Shown: piece after piece, positions 1 to 7,646 of the stretch
Layout of the letters: every line of letters starts with the position of its first letter
Position numbering within the stretch: the stretch's first letter is position 1
From: CAWDPQ01 sp963804245
GTDB lineage: Bacteria > Acidobacteriota > Vicinamibacteria > Vicinamibacterales > 2-12-FULL-66-21
Assembly (NCBI GenBank): GCA_963804245.1
Contig: CAWDPQ010000020.1
Location: forward strand, 372,001 to 436,000
DNA length: 64,000 nucleotides
Direction: 5' to 3'
Position numbers and translations under genes: made by a program
Notes under the pieces: model-generated
The model's input: the letters and a program-made list of their open reading frames with translations, nothing else
Told to the model about the DNA's origin: nothing
Database searches by the model: none

Positions 1-162
1 TCGAACGTGGGTATGGATCCGCAGCACGACGATGACGCCCGGCTCGCCGGCAACGTAGAACGTCGAGAGCGGCACCTGCACGTCGTATCCCACACCGCCC
101 ACATCGACAATCAGACGGCTGGGCGCCTTCTCGAGAAGCGTTCCGCGCAGCTGAGCGATCAC
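1..162 (-). CDS. ruvA: Holliday junction DNA helicase subunit RuvA (N-terminal part, cut by window edge)
   Basis: The first 54 codons of RuvA, the Holliday-junction-binding subunit of the RuvAB branch-migration motor; the rest lies beyond the left edge. The GTG start reads VIAQLRGTLLEK, followed by the OB-fold hallmark VDVGGVGYDV at residues 19-28 and LRIHTHVR at 47-54, both typical of the family. It is the third gene of a leftward yebC-ruvC-ruvA set, 72 bp after ruvC. The GTG was chosen because it gives the family's MIAxLRGxL beginning; I see no strong Shine-Dalgarno. A perfect palindrome lies in the gap to ruvC. Confidence 0.9.
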   Translation of the reverse strand, partial: MIAQLRGTLLEKAPSRLIVDVGGVGYDVQVPLSTFYVAGEPGVIVVLRIHTHVR

Positions 163-191
163 GGACGATAATTCGCGTTGACTCGCGGCAC

Positions 192-211
192 GCCCGCCCT
201 GAAGGGCGGGC
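192..211. repeat. REP-like palindrome with TGAA loop between ruvC and ruvA
   Basis: A perfect inverted repeat, GCCCGCCC-TGAA-GGGCGGGC plus one pair if the loop is closed, in the 72-bp ruvC-ruvA gap. The loop type is shared with the palindromes at 7912-7975 and 35713-35810 although the stem differs. It would form a stable hairpin in the shared transcript. There is no T-run, so a classical intrinsic terminator is unlikely. Confidence 0.75.
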
Positions 212-234
212 CTACGGCGATCGCTGTGCGGTTA

Positions 235-777
235 TCACGGCCGGTAATCACGCCAACTCCGGATTTGCGTCGACGGCTTCTCCTCCAGCATCCGCCGCGC
301 CATCGTACCCGTCCCGCGATGCAGGTGGCAGATGGCCACGGCCAGCGCGTCAGCGGCATCGTGCGGCGACGGCGGTGCATCGAGCCCGAGCAGCAGCTGC
401 ACCATCCGCTGCATCTGCGACTTCTCCGCGCGGCCGTAACCGACCACCGCACGTTTGATCTCGGCCGGCGCGTATTCGATCACCGGCAGGCCGGCCTCGG
501 CGGCGGCGAGGATCGCCACGCCGCGGGCGTGGCCCAACTTGAGCGCGCTGCGTACGTTGCGCGCGTAGAAAATATTCTCGACAGCCACGCAGTCGGGACG
601 GTGCCGCGCGAGAAGCGCGGCCAGCCCGGTGTGAATGACCGTCAATCTTTCTGGGAACGTGGCACGGGCGGGGGCGGCAAGCGCACCGCAAATGATCAAT
701 CGATGGCGGCTACCTGAAGATTCGATGCAGCCGAAGCCGGTGCGCTCCGAACCGGGATCGATCCCGAAGATCTTCAC
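235..777 (-). CDS. ruvC: crossover junction endodeoxyribonuclease RuvC
   Basis: RuvC resolves Holliday junctions by paired nicking after RuvAB branch migration. The 180-residue product has the complete RNase-H-fold acidic set: D7 in FGIDPGS, E67 in VENIFYARN, and D140 and D143 in PHDAADALAVAICH. Length is normal for the family. The start is GTG at 777, which overlaps the yebC stop as GTGA (774-777) and implies translational coupling. An open frame extends 16 codons further upstream, but it would run into yebC and precede the conserved VKIFGIDPG beginning. ruvA follows after 72 bp. Confidence 0.95.
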   Translation of the reverse strand: MKIFGIDPGSERTGFGCIESSGSRHRLIICGALAAPARATFPERLTVIHTGLAALLARHRPDCVAVENIFYARNVRSALKLGHARGVAILAAAEAGLPVIEYAPAEIKRAVVGYGRAEKSQMQRMVQLLLGLDAPPSPHDAADALAVAICHLHRGTGTMARRMLEEKPSTQIRSWRDYRP

Positions 778-1523
778 GCCAACGAGGCCTCGATCTCCTT
801 CTCCTCGATGTCGGCATTCGACCACACTTTCTTCGTGTCTTCGTGCTCCTCGACGGCCTCCATCAGCCTGACCATCTGCTGCGCCGGCTTGCCTTCCAGC
901 TTGACGTAGTTCTGCGGCAGCATCGCCACTTCCGCCGCGCCCGGCTCGATGTTCAGCGCCTTGACGGCTTCGAGGATCTTCGGGAAGACCTCGGGCGGTG
1001 AGACGATTTCCCAGTTGTCGCCGTCATCGCGCATATCGTCGGCGCCGGCATCGATCGCGGCCGCCATCAGCGCCTCTTCGTCGGCCTTCGACTTGTCGAC
1101 GACGATGTAGCCTTTCTTGTGGAACATCCAGGCGACGCTGTTCTCGGCGGCGAGGTTGCCGCCGTACTTGGCCAGCAGATGGCGCATCTCGCCGACGGTG
1201 CGGTTCTTGTTGTCGGTCAGAGTCTCGATGATCAGGGCAGCCCCGCCGGGACCGTAGCCCTCGTAGGTGATCTCCTCGTACGACACGCCGGGCAACTCGC
1301 CCGTCCCGCGCTGAATGGCACGCTTGATGTTGTCCGCCGGCATGTTGACGGACTTCGCCTCGGCGATGATCGTGCGCAGCCGGGGATTACTGTCGGGATC
1401 GCCGCCGCTGGCACGGGCCGCGACGGTCAGTTCCTTGATGATGCGCGTGAAAACCTTGCCGCGCTTAGCGTCAGCGGCTCCCTTTTTGTGCTTGATGGTG
1501 TGCCATTTGGAATGGCCTGACAT
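774..1523 (-). CDS. yebC: YebC/PmpR/TACO1 family regulator
   Basis: A 249-residue YebC/TACO1-family protein. The family is described as a DNA-binding regulator and, more recently, as a factor easing ribosome stalling; the ruvC neighbourhood is its classic bacterial context. The start MSGHSKWHTIKHKKGAADAK is diagnostic, followed by the RGTGELPG and YEGYGPGGAALIIE motifs and an acidic C-terminal domain. The stop overlaps the ruvC start as GTGA. It diverges from the lasso cluster across a 102-bp gap in which I see only weak promoter-like hexamers. Confidence 0.95.
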   Translation of the reverse strand: MSGHSKWHTIKHKKGAADAKRGKVFTRIIKELTVAARASGGDPDSNPRLRTIIAEAKSVNMPADNIKRAIQRGTGELPGVSYEEITYEGYGPGGAALIIETLTDNKNRTVGEMRHLLAKYGGNLAAENSVAWMFHKKGYIVVDKSKADEEALMAAAIDAGADDMRDDGDNWEIVSPPEVFPKILEAVKALNIEPGAAEVAMLPQNYVKLEGKPAQQMVRLMEAVEEHEDTKKVWSNADIEEKEIEASLA

Positions 1524-1625
1524 GGCAAAAACCCCCGAATTGACGCGAAAAAATGACGGGTGATGTTACCACGATCCACGGTCGCGCAAGACGCCGCATA
1601 ATGGCCTGTCCGCACCCGAGGACCT

Positions 1626-1907
1626 ATGGCGCCCATCTCGCTCGCGAACACTTTCATTCCGAGTAAGGACGCGGTCTTTCGCGACCTCGACGGCGAGGCG
1701 GTCATCCTCCATCTCGATTCCGGCACGTATTTCGGGTTGAACGCGGTCGGTACGCGCATCTGGCAGCTCATGGAACGAGCCGGCCGCCTGACGGCCGTCC
1801 TCGACGACTTGCGCACCGAATACGACGCGCCACCGGACGTGCTCGAACGGGACTTGCTCGACCTCGTCGCACGTCTCGTCGATGCGCGGCTCGGGGAGGT
1901 GAAGTAG
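1626..1907 (+). CDS. PqqD-like RiPP recognition element (lasso B1 protein)
   Basis: A 93-residue PqqD-family winged helix-turn-helix protein. In lasso-peptide systems this B1 protein binds the precursor leader and presents it to the peptidase (B2) and cyclase (C). Seen here: the paired strands AVILHLDSGTYFGLNAVGTRI near residues 24-44 (HLDSG-Y-LN-G-IW pattern), then the three-helix end. Size and motif match stand-alone lasso B1 proteins. It is the first gene of the cluster, with GAGGA just upstream of the ATG, and the next gene starts 6 bp after its stop. The pairing with a cyclase and a B2 protein makes lasso assignment much safer than PQQ biosynthesis; no other pqq gene is present. Confidence 0.88.
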   Translation: MAPISLANTFIPSKDAVFRDLDGEAVILHLDSGTYFGLNAVGTRIWQLMERAGRLTAVLDDLRTEYDAPPDVLERDLLDLVARLVDARLGEVK

Positions 1908-1913
1908 TCCTCG

Positions 1914-3024
1914 GTGAACCCGGAACAGCTGATCGTCCCCGCGCTGCGGCACGAGGCGGTGCCGTGGCCCGACGCTCCTGTGGATGGACTCGATGCGGCG
2001 CTCGTCGGCGCCGCCGCCAGCCACGGCGTGACGGCGCTGCTCGCCACGATGCCGGCGATCGAGCGCTGGCCCGATGGCGTTCGCGCCACGCTCGTCCGCG
2101 CGCGCCGTGGTGAGGCCGCCGCGGAAGCCATCCGGCAACAGGATTTGATCCACCTGCTCGCGGAACTTCGTCGAGCCGGCATCCAGGCGCTGCTCATGAA
2201 GGGCGCGCTGATGGCGTACACCCACTATCCGAGCCCCTGGCTCCGGCCGCGACTGGACACCGATCTGCTCGTCTCGCCGGTGGATCGCTCGCGCGCCGAC
2301 GAAGTGTTGCGCGCACTTGGCTACCGGCCTGGAACACACTTCGACGGCGACTTCGTCACTCACCAGTTTCGCTACGAGCGGCCCAGTGCGTTCGAGTTCA
2401 ACGACGTCGTCGATCTGCACTGGAAGATCGCCAACCCGCATGTCTTTGCCGACGCCTTCACGTTCGAGGAGCTCGCCAACGACGCCATCTCCGTACCGGC
2501 GCTCAGTCCGGAAGCGCGCGGGCTCTCGGCCCCGCACGCATTCGTGCTCGCATGCGTGCACCGCGTCGCCCATCACGACAGCAGTGAGCGCTTGATCTGG
2601 CTCTACGACATTCACCTGCTCGCCAGCGCGATGGATCCGGCGGCGGGGGAAAAAGTGGAGCATCTCGCCCAGGTCAAGCAGCTCCGTTCGGTCTGTGCGC
2701 ACGGCCTGGCACAAGCACGGGCCCGCTTCGTGACCTCCGGTCACGGCGAGTGGATCGACCGGCTGCAGAATACCGCCGCTCCTGACGAGCCTACGGCGGC
2801 GTTCCTCCGCACCGACCTGAAGAAAGTGGACATTCTGGTCTCGGATTTACGCACGCTGAGCAGCTGGCGGCAGCGGCTGGCGCTGATTCGCGAGCATCTT
2901 TTTCCACCCGTCGCCTACATGCGGACAAACCTACGGCGTATCGAATCCGGTGCTGCTTCCCTTCACCTATGTCATTCGCGCCGTCACCGGCGCCAGGAAA
3001 TGGTTTCGCCCGAACGGCCGATAA
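1914..3024 (+). CDS. nucleotidyltransferase-fold protein of the lasso cluster (frame broken near 2930)
   Basis: A protein of the nucleotidyltransferase type (PF14907-like) often found in lasso and other RiPP clusters; its exact reaction here is unknown. Seen: LLMKGALMAYTHYP at about residues 93-106, then RPRLDTDLLV with the D115/D117 metal-binding pair. The GTG start lies 6 bp after B1. After residue ~339 (YMRTN) the reading frame goes wrong. One base further on, the other frame continues sensibly as YGVSNPVLLPFTY...KWFRPNGR and stops with TAA at 3022-3024, 8 bp before the cyclase ATG. The single-base insertion, near CAAACCTACG at 2927-2936, makes this gene look fused to the cyclase. The corrected protein would be about 369 residues. 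A sequence error or a true mutation are both possible. Confidence 0.8.
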
Positions 3025-3032
3025 GGGGGGGC

Positions 3033-4862
3033 ATGAGTGGCTTCGCCGGAATCGTCCAGTTCGATGGCTCTGCCGTCGACGGGCGATTGCTCCGCCGGAT
3101 GACCGACTCTCTGGCCGTTCGAGGGCCCGACGGTCGGCAAATCTGGATGAAAGGGTCGGTCGGTCTCGCTCACGCGCTGCTTCGTACCACCGATGACCTC
3201 GACGCCGCAGGCCAGCCCACAAGCCTCGACGGACAGGTGTGGATTACTGCCGACGCACGCATCGACGGTCGGGCCGACCTCGTCCGGGAGCTGAACGCGC
3301 GGGGATGCCATCCCGTCCTCCACGCGAGCGATCCGCAACTCATTCTCCATGCCTACAGTACGTGGGGGGAGCAGTGCGTCGACCACCTGCTGGGAGATTT
3401 TGCGTTTGCGATCTGGGACGCGGAAGCGCGCCGACTCTTCTGCGCCCGCGACCACTTCGGCATCAAGCCCTTCTACTACGCCCAGGTACTCGGCGGCATC
3501 GTCTTCAGCAACACACTCGATTGCATCCGCCTCCACCCGGCGGTCAGCGACGGATTGAACGAAGCCGCCATCGGTGATTTTCTGCTGTTTGGTTGGAACC
3601 AGGATCCGTCGACGACGACTTTTGCCGACATCCGCCGTCTGGCGGCGGCACAGACTCTGACGTGCGAGCAGGGCACGAGTCGCGCTCGCCGCTACTGGAC
3701 GGTCCCATGCGACGGGCGGATACGGTATCGCCACGCTGACGAGTACGTCGATCACTTCAAGCAGCTGTTCCGCGTCGCGGTGGGCGATCGACTTCGCACG
3801 ACGAGCGTGAGCGTCTGCATGAGCGGAGGACTCGACTCGACCTCTATCGCGGCGACCGCGCGTCAGCTGATGTCGGAACGTGGCAGTGGTTCCCAGCTGC
3901 GCGCCCAGACCATCGTCTACGACCGTTTGATTCCGGATGAAGAGCGACATTACGCCGGGCTCGCGGCCGAAGCACTCGGTGTCCCAACCAGCTTTTTCCC
4001 GGCGGATGATTACCGGCCCTTCGACGGTTGGGACGATTCGGGCCTACACACCCCTGAGCCGACGAGCGACCCTTTTCTCCTCATGCGCCTGCAGCTGCTG
4101 AGGCGAGTGGCGGCGGAGAGTCGTGTGTTGCTGTGCGGCGAGGGAGGAGACGAGGTCTTCTGGTCCTCGTACGTGGTAGATCTCATCGGCAAGATGAAGG
4201 TGACCGAGCTCGGAGGCGATCTTGCCCGCTGCCTCGCACTCTACCGCAAGCGTCCAGGTGCCGGCGTCCGTGCGAGCCTGGAGAGAAGAATGCTCCGCTG
4301 GCACTCCCAGCCCGCATGTCCGTCATGGCTCAACAGCGCTTTCGTCGAACGGATGGATCTGCGGGATCGGTATGAACAATTGACTGCTTCGCCGCCCATC
4401 GATGCGCACCCGTTTCGGCCGGGAGCTTACCGCCGGCTCACCGGCCCGCTGTGGGCATGGTGCTTGGGATGGTGGGATCCCGGTGTGACCCGCGTGCCGC
4501 TGGAAGCCAGGTATCCGTTTCTCGACGTGCGGCTCGTGAGCTACCTTCTGGCGATACCTCCACTGCCCTGGTTTGTCGACAAGCTCCTGCTGCGCGAAGC
4601 GATGCGCGGCGTGCTCCCCCAGCGCGTGGTCTCGCGGGCGAAATCTCCCCTGCGCGACGACCCGCTACGCGCCCATCTGCGTGCCGGATCGCACGTCGTT
4701 CCTGATTCGGGCGCGTGGAGGCCGGAACTCGCGGGCTGTGTCGATTTGGCAGCGGTTCCACGGCTGGACGGCTTCGGCGACCAGGACCCTTGGATCCACG
4801 TGCGGCCGCTGTGCCTCAACTACTGGTTGAATCGCGTGCATTCCTGCGCCCCGTGCCACTAG
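3033..4862 (+). CDS. lasso peptide macrolactam synthetase (asparagine-synthetase-like cyclase, C protein)
   Basis: A 609-residue asparagine-synthetase-B homologue. The lasso C protein adenylates an Asp/Glu side chain of the core and closes the isopeptide ring with the core N-terminus. The N-terminal glutaminase-like domain starts MSGFAGIVQFDG, so the catalytic Cys2 of true glutamine-dependent enzymes is absent, as is usual for lasso cyclases. The ATP-pyrophosphatase loop SGGLDSTS is at 264-271, with GEGGDEVF further on. The start ATG at 3033 has AAGGGGG 2-6 bases upstream and follows the corrected stop of the previous gene. The precursor gene starts 10 bp after its stop. Confidence 0.92.
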   Translation: MSGFAGIVQFDGSAVDGRLLRRMTDSLAVRGPDGRQIWMKGSVGLAHALLRTTDDLDAAGQPTSLDGQVWITADARIDGRADLVRELNARGCHPVLHASDPQLILHAYSTWGEQCVDHLLGDFAFAIWDAEARRLFCARDHFGIKPFYYAQVLGGIVFSNTLDCIRLHPAVSDGLNEAAIGDFLLFGWNQDPSTTTFADIRRLAAAQTLTCEQGTSRARRYWTVPCDGRIRYRHADEYVDHFKQLFRVAVGDRLRTTSVSVCMSGGLDSTSIAATARQLMSERGSGSQLRAQTIVYDRLIPDEERHYAGLAAEALGVPTSFFPADDYRPFDGWDDSGLHTPEPTSDPFLLMRLQLLRRVAAESRVLLCGEGGDEVFWSSYVVDLIGKMKVTELGGDLARCLALYRKRPGAGVRASLERRMLRWHSQPACPSWLNSAFVERMDLRDRYEQLTASPPIDAHPFRPGAYRRLTGPLWAWCLGWWDPGVTRVPLEARYPFLDVRLVSYLLAIPPLPWFVDKLLLREAMRGVLPQRVVSRAKSPLRDDPLRAHLRAGSHVVPDSGAWRPELAGCVDLAAVPRLDGFGDQDPWIHVRPLCLNYWLNRVHSCAPCH

Positions 4863-4872
4863 GGTGACTGCC

Positions 4873-5031
4873 ATGCCAGCGAAAACGCCGGACGCCGGCG
4901 AAAGCCCACCCCGGAAGAAGCCGTACGAGACGCCTCGTCTGGAGGTCTATGGGGACGTACGGGAAATTGCGAAGGGCCTCAACACTCGTGGAATGTTTGA
5001 CAACGCGCTCCATGTTACGAGGACACAGTAA
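4873..5031 (+). CDS. lasso peptide precursor (52 residues)
   Basis: A small gene coding 52 residues. Residues 17-29 read PYETPRLEVYGDV, matching the lasso leader pattern YxxPxLxxYGxxxxLT that is read by PqqD-like B1 proteins. The best ring assignment is G35 to D43 (a nine-residue macrolactam). This gives the core GLNTRGMFDNALHVTRTQ (18 residues) after a 34-residue leader ending REIAK. The usual Thr at leader position -2 is Ala33. The core has two Arg, three Thr and no Ser or Cys. The start ATG has AGGGTG 6 bases upstream, overlapping the region right after the cyclase stop (TAG 4860-4862). The kinase ATG at 5012 lies inside this gene. Confidence 0.85.
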   Translation: MPAKTPDAGESPPRKKPYETPRLEVYGDVREIAKGLNTRGMFDNALHVTRTQ

Positions 5032-6025
5032 CCTGTCGGAGTTGTTCGTCTCCAGGGCGTTTGGCCTGACGTTGACCGCGAACCGCCCAGTTCCGGGACT
5101 GACGTTTCAATCGCACACGGCACCCGCCGACACGCGGATCTGGCTCGACGCTGAGAAAATACTGCAGCCGATCGACGACCTGCCCGCGCAACTCTGGTAC
5201 ACGAGCGACACAGGCGAAGAGGGTACTCTCGGGCTCCGCGTCTGGAAGATCGCCGACGGCGAGTATTACAGGCTGCTGTACGAGGACGGAACCGAATTTC
5301 TCGTCAACGGGACAGGGAGCGACGTCTGGGCCACATGGTCCGAATCGTCGACGCTCGAGGACACCGCGACCTATCTCCTCGGTCCGGTCCTCGCTTTCGT
5401 GCTGCGGCTACGCGGCGTCACCTGCCTTCATGGCAGTGTGGTGGCCATCGCGGATCGCGCGGCCGTCCTCGCGGGTCCTCCCGGCGCGGGCAAATCCACG
5501 CTAGCCGCGGCGTTCGCGCGCTTCGGTCATGCGGTTCTATCCGACGACGTCGCCGTTCTCGAGCAGGTGGAAGGCGCGCTACATGTCCAGCCCGCCTATC
5601 CCCAGCTCCGCCTGTGGTCAGATTCGGTCGCGCTCCTCTTCGACTCCGCCGAGGCCCTGCCGTGTCTGACTCCCAACTGGGACAAACGCGGCCTGGATCT
5701 GATCGGAAATGGCTACTCGTTCGAGGAGCGGTCCTTACCGCTCGCGGCGGTTTACGTCCTGGACGACCGGTCCGATCGACGAGAGCCACACATCGAGAGC
5801 CTCAAGGGACGTGAGCTGCTGCGCACCTTGCTGGCAAACACGCACGTCGGCTATCTCCTCGATGCCGCGATGCGGAAACAGGAGTTTGCGATGCTCGGTC
5901 GACTCGCCGCTAGTGTGCCCGTGCGGCGGCTCTTTCCCTCGGATGATCCGCTGCAGCTTTGCCTCAGCATCATCAAGGATTGCGAGGCGCTCGGATGTAC
6001 AGCATCCCCGACTATGGCGCGATGA
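5012..6025 (+). CDS. HPr-kinase-like lasso peptide kinase
   Basis: A protein of about 337 residues with the HprK/P C-terminal kinase fold. CLHGSVV is at 138-144, the P-loop GPPGAGKST at 155-163 and LSDDVAVLE at 176-184, corresponding to the H, Walker A and DD elements of HPr kinase. Relatives in lasso clusters of Bacillales (paeninodin type) phosphorylate a side chain at the C-terminus of the precursor; the role here is inferred from that. The ATG at 5012 overlaps the precursor by 20 bases. A TTG at 5042 is an alternative, and an earlier in-frame ATG at 4949 would lie wholly inside the precursor. Its 3' end overlaps the methyltransferase start by 31 bases. Confidence 0.85.
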   Translation: MLRGHSNLSELFVSRAFGLTLTANRPVPGLTFQSHTAPADTRIWLDAEKILQPIDDLPAQLWYTSDTGEEGTLGLRVWKIADGEYYRLLYEDGTEFLVNGTGSDVWATWSESSTLEDTATYLLGPVLAFVLRLRGVTCLHGSVVAIADRAAVLAGPPGAGKSTLAAAFARFGHAVLSDDVAVLEQVEGALHVQPAYPQLRLWSDSVALLFDSAEALPCLTPNWDKRGLDLIGNGYSFEERSLPLAAVYVLDDRSDRREPHIESLKGRELLRTLLANTHVGYLLDAAMRKQEFAMLGRLAASVPVRRLFPSDDPLQLCLSIIKDCEALGCTASPTMAR

Positions 6026-7155
6026 TCGCCGACCGGGTGCGCACGGGCGCCTTCGTTCGAGCGTTGCGCGCCGCAGTCAAGCCCGATTCGACCGTGGTGG
6101 ACATCGGAACGGGCACGGGGATTTTTGCGCTGCTCGCGTGCGCTTTCGGAGCGCGACGTGTTTACGCCATCGAGCCGGATGACGCGATCCAGCTGGCGCG
6201 CGAAATGGCGCTGGCAAATGGCTGGGCCGATCGCATCCATTTTCATCAGGCGCTATCGACCGATGTCACCTTGCCGGAGCGAGTGGACGTAATCGTGTCC
6301 GACATCGGCGGCACGCTGCCGTGGTTCCGCAATCACATCCGCTCGATCGCCGACGCGCGGCAGCGCTTTCTCGACCCTGGTGGAATCCTCATTCCGCAAC
6401 AGGACACGGCGTGGGCGGCAGTCATCGAATCGCCCGACTGGTACGCAGAGCACACGGGCCCGTGGCAAGACAACGGCTTTGGACTGGACATGGATGTGGC
6501 GCGCCGTCTCGTCACGAACATGTTCGGCACTGGCAGGGTAACGCCCGACCAGCTCCTGACTGAGCCCCGGCGCTGGGCCACCGTCGATTATGGGCGCGTC
6601 GAAGCGCCCGATGTGCACAGCGCCATCAAGTGGAGCGTCACACGCGCGGGGGTAGGGCACGGTCTCGCGACCGGCTTCGACCGCATCGTGATTCCCGGCG
6701 TCCACCTCTCGAATGCCCCGGACGCGCCCGAATCGACGAGGCCGGAGCACATTTACGGACACATGCTGTTCCCGTGGTCGACGCCGGTCTCGCTGGCGGC
6801 CGGGGATCAAGTCACCGTCGACATCGAGGCGAGACTGATCGGAGAAGACTACGTTTGGTCCTGGAACACGCGGGTGCTAGAGGGTGGATCCGCCGACGCT
6901 GAAAAGGCCCATTTCCGGCAGTCGACGTTCTTCGGCTCACCGCTCACGGCGGCCAAGCTGCACAAGCGCGGCGCGAGCTACAGGCCCACGCTCACCGAGG
7001 ACGGCCGCATGGCTCGCTTCGTACTCGAGTCGATGAATTTACGGTTGCCGCTCGGTGAAATCGCGCGGCTGCTCTCGGCTGAGTTCGCCGGGCGCTTCCA
7101 GCATCCGAAGGACACGCTCAGCTACGTCGCGGATCTGGCGCAAAAGTACGGCTAG
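5995..7155 (+). CDS. PRMT-like SAM methyltransferase with PqqD-like C-terminal domain
   Basis: A 386-residue class I methyltransferase resembling protein arginine methyltransferases. Motif I is VVDIGTGTG at 34-42, followed by ARRVYAIEP with the ribose-binding acid E60, and VDVIVSDIGG at 97-106. The second half looks like the PRMT beta-barrel. The PRMT double-E loop is not conserved (SDIGGTLPW in place of SExMGxxL), so Arg as target is a guess. The last ~60 residues, from YRPTLTEDGRMARFVLE, have the pattern of a PqqD-like winged helix and could bind a leader. The ATG at 5995 (MYSIPDYG) lies in the end of the kinase gene. The two core Arg residues (R39, R50) are candidate targets. Confidence 0.82.
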   Translation: MYSIPDYGAMIADRVRTGAFVRALRAAVKPDSTVVDIGTGTGIFALLACAFGARRVYAIEPDDAIQLAREMALANGWADRIHFHQALSTDVTLPERVDVIVSDIGGTLPWFRNHIRSIADARQRFLDPGGILIPQQDTAWAAVIESPDWYAEHTGPWQDNGFGLDMDVARRLVTNMFGTGRVTPDQLLTEPRRWATVDYGRVEAPDVHSAIKWSVTRAGVGHGLATGFDRIVIPGVHLSNAPDAPESTRPEHIYGHMLFPWSTPVSLAAGDQVTVDIEARLIGEDYVWSWNTRVLEGGSADAEKAHFRQSTFFGSPLTAAKLHKRGASYRPTLTEDGRMARFVLESMNLRLPLGEIARLLSAEFAGRFQHPKDTLSYVADLAQKYG

Positions 7156-7166
7156 GATTGTGGAAC

Positions 7167-7646
7167 GTGGCGATGCACCTCGTGCAGGACTGGCGCGCCT
7201 TCCGGTCGCTGACCGCTGACCGTCGTTTGTTGATCGCCGAGGCCATGGCGCTCACGGGCCTGATCTGGCTCGGCCTGCGTATCGTCTCGTTCGCGAACCT
7301 GCGACGCACGCTCGATGCGTGCTCGAAACGAGTGCTGCCCGGATCGCAGACACCAGCGACAGCGATCGGCTGGGCGGTGCATGCGGCCACACGGCGATTT
7401 CCCGTCAAGCGCACTTGTCTGGTCGAGGCCTTGGCTGCTGACGTCATGCTGCGCCGGCGGCAGCACGACTCGGCGCTTCGTCTCGGGGTGCGAAAAACCG
7501 ACGACCGCCGGCGACCGCTCGATGGCCACGCCTGGGTTGAATGTGACGGCATCATCGTCGTCGGCGACCTGGAAAATCTGGAGGAATACTCTGAAGGGGC
7601 GTGGAGTTCGGCAGCGCATGCCTCGACGCTGACTGGCAAAACATGA
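7167..7646 (+). CDS. lasso peptide B2 protein (transglutaminase-like leader peptidase)
   Basis: A protein of about 159 residues of the lasso B2 family, a cysteine protease of transglutaminase fold that removes the leader from the precursor. Seen: KRTCLVEALAADVMLRRR with the catalytic Cys, and DGHAWVECDG with the catalytic His, followed by an Asp in VVGDLENLEEY. Start choice is uncertain. TTG 7158, GTG 7167 and ATG 7173 are all in frame, and TAGGA at 7153-7157 is best spaced for the GTG. The stop overlaps the next ATG as ATGA (7643-7646). It closes the biosynthetic part of the cluster. Confidence 0.9.
   Translation: MAMHLVQDWRAFRSLTADRRLLIAEAMALTGLIWLGLRIVSFANLRRTLDACSKRVLPGSQTPATAIGWAVHAATRRFPVKRTCLVEALAADVMLRRRQHDSALRLGVRKTDDRRRPLDGHAWVECDGIIVVGDLENLEEYSEGAWSSAAHASTLTGKT

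Noticed and set aside
1524..1625. Promoters in the yebC/lasso divergent gap (TTGACG at 1540; TAACAT on the other strand)
   Set aside because: The matching second hexamers are poor or badly spaced, so I did not list them as features.
1914..4862. One 982-residue nucleotidyltransferase-cyclase protein
   Set aside because: The first domain's true C-terminus and stop lie in the neighbouring frame, and the cyclase has its own ATG and Shine-Dalgarno.
4990..5031. Lasso core starting at G40 of the precursor
   Set aside because: No Asp or Glu occurs at ring positions 7-9 from G40; G35 gives Asp at position 9.
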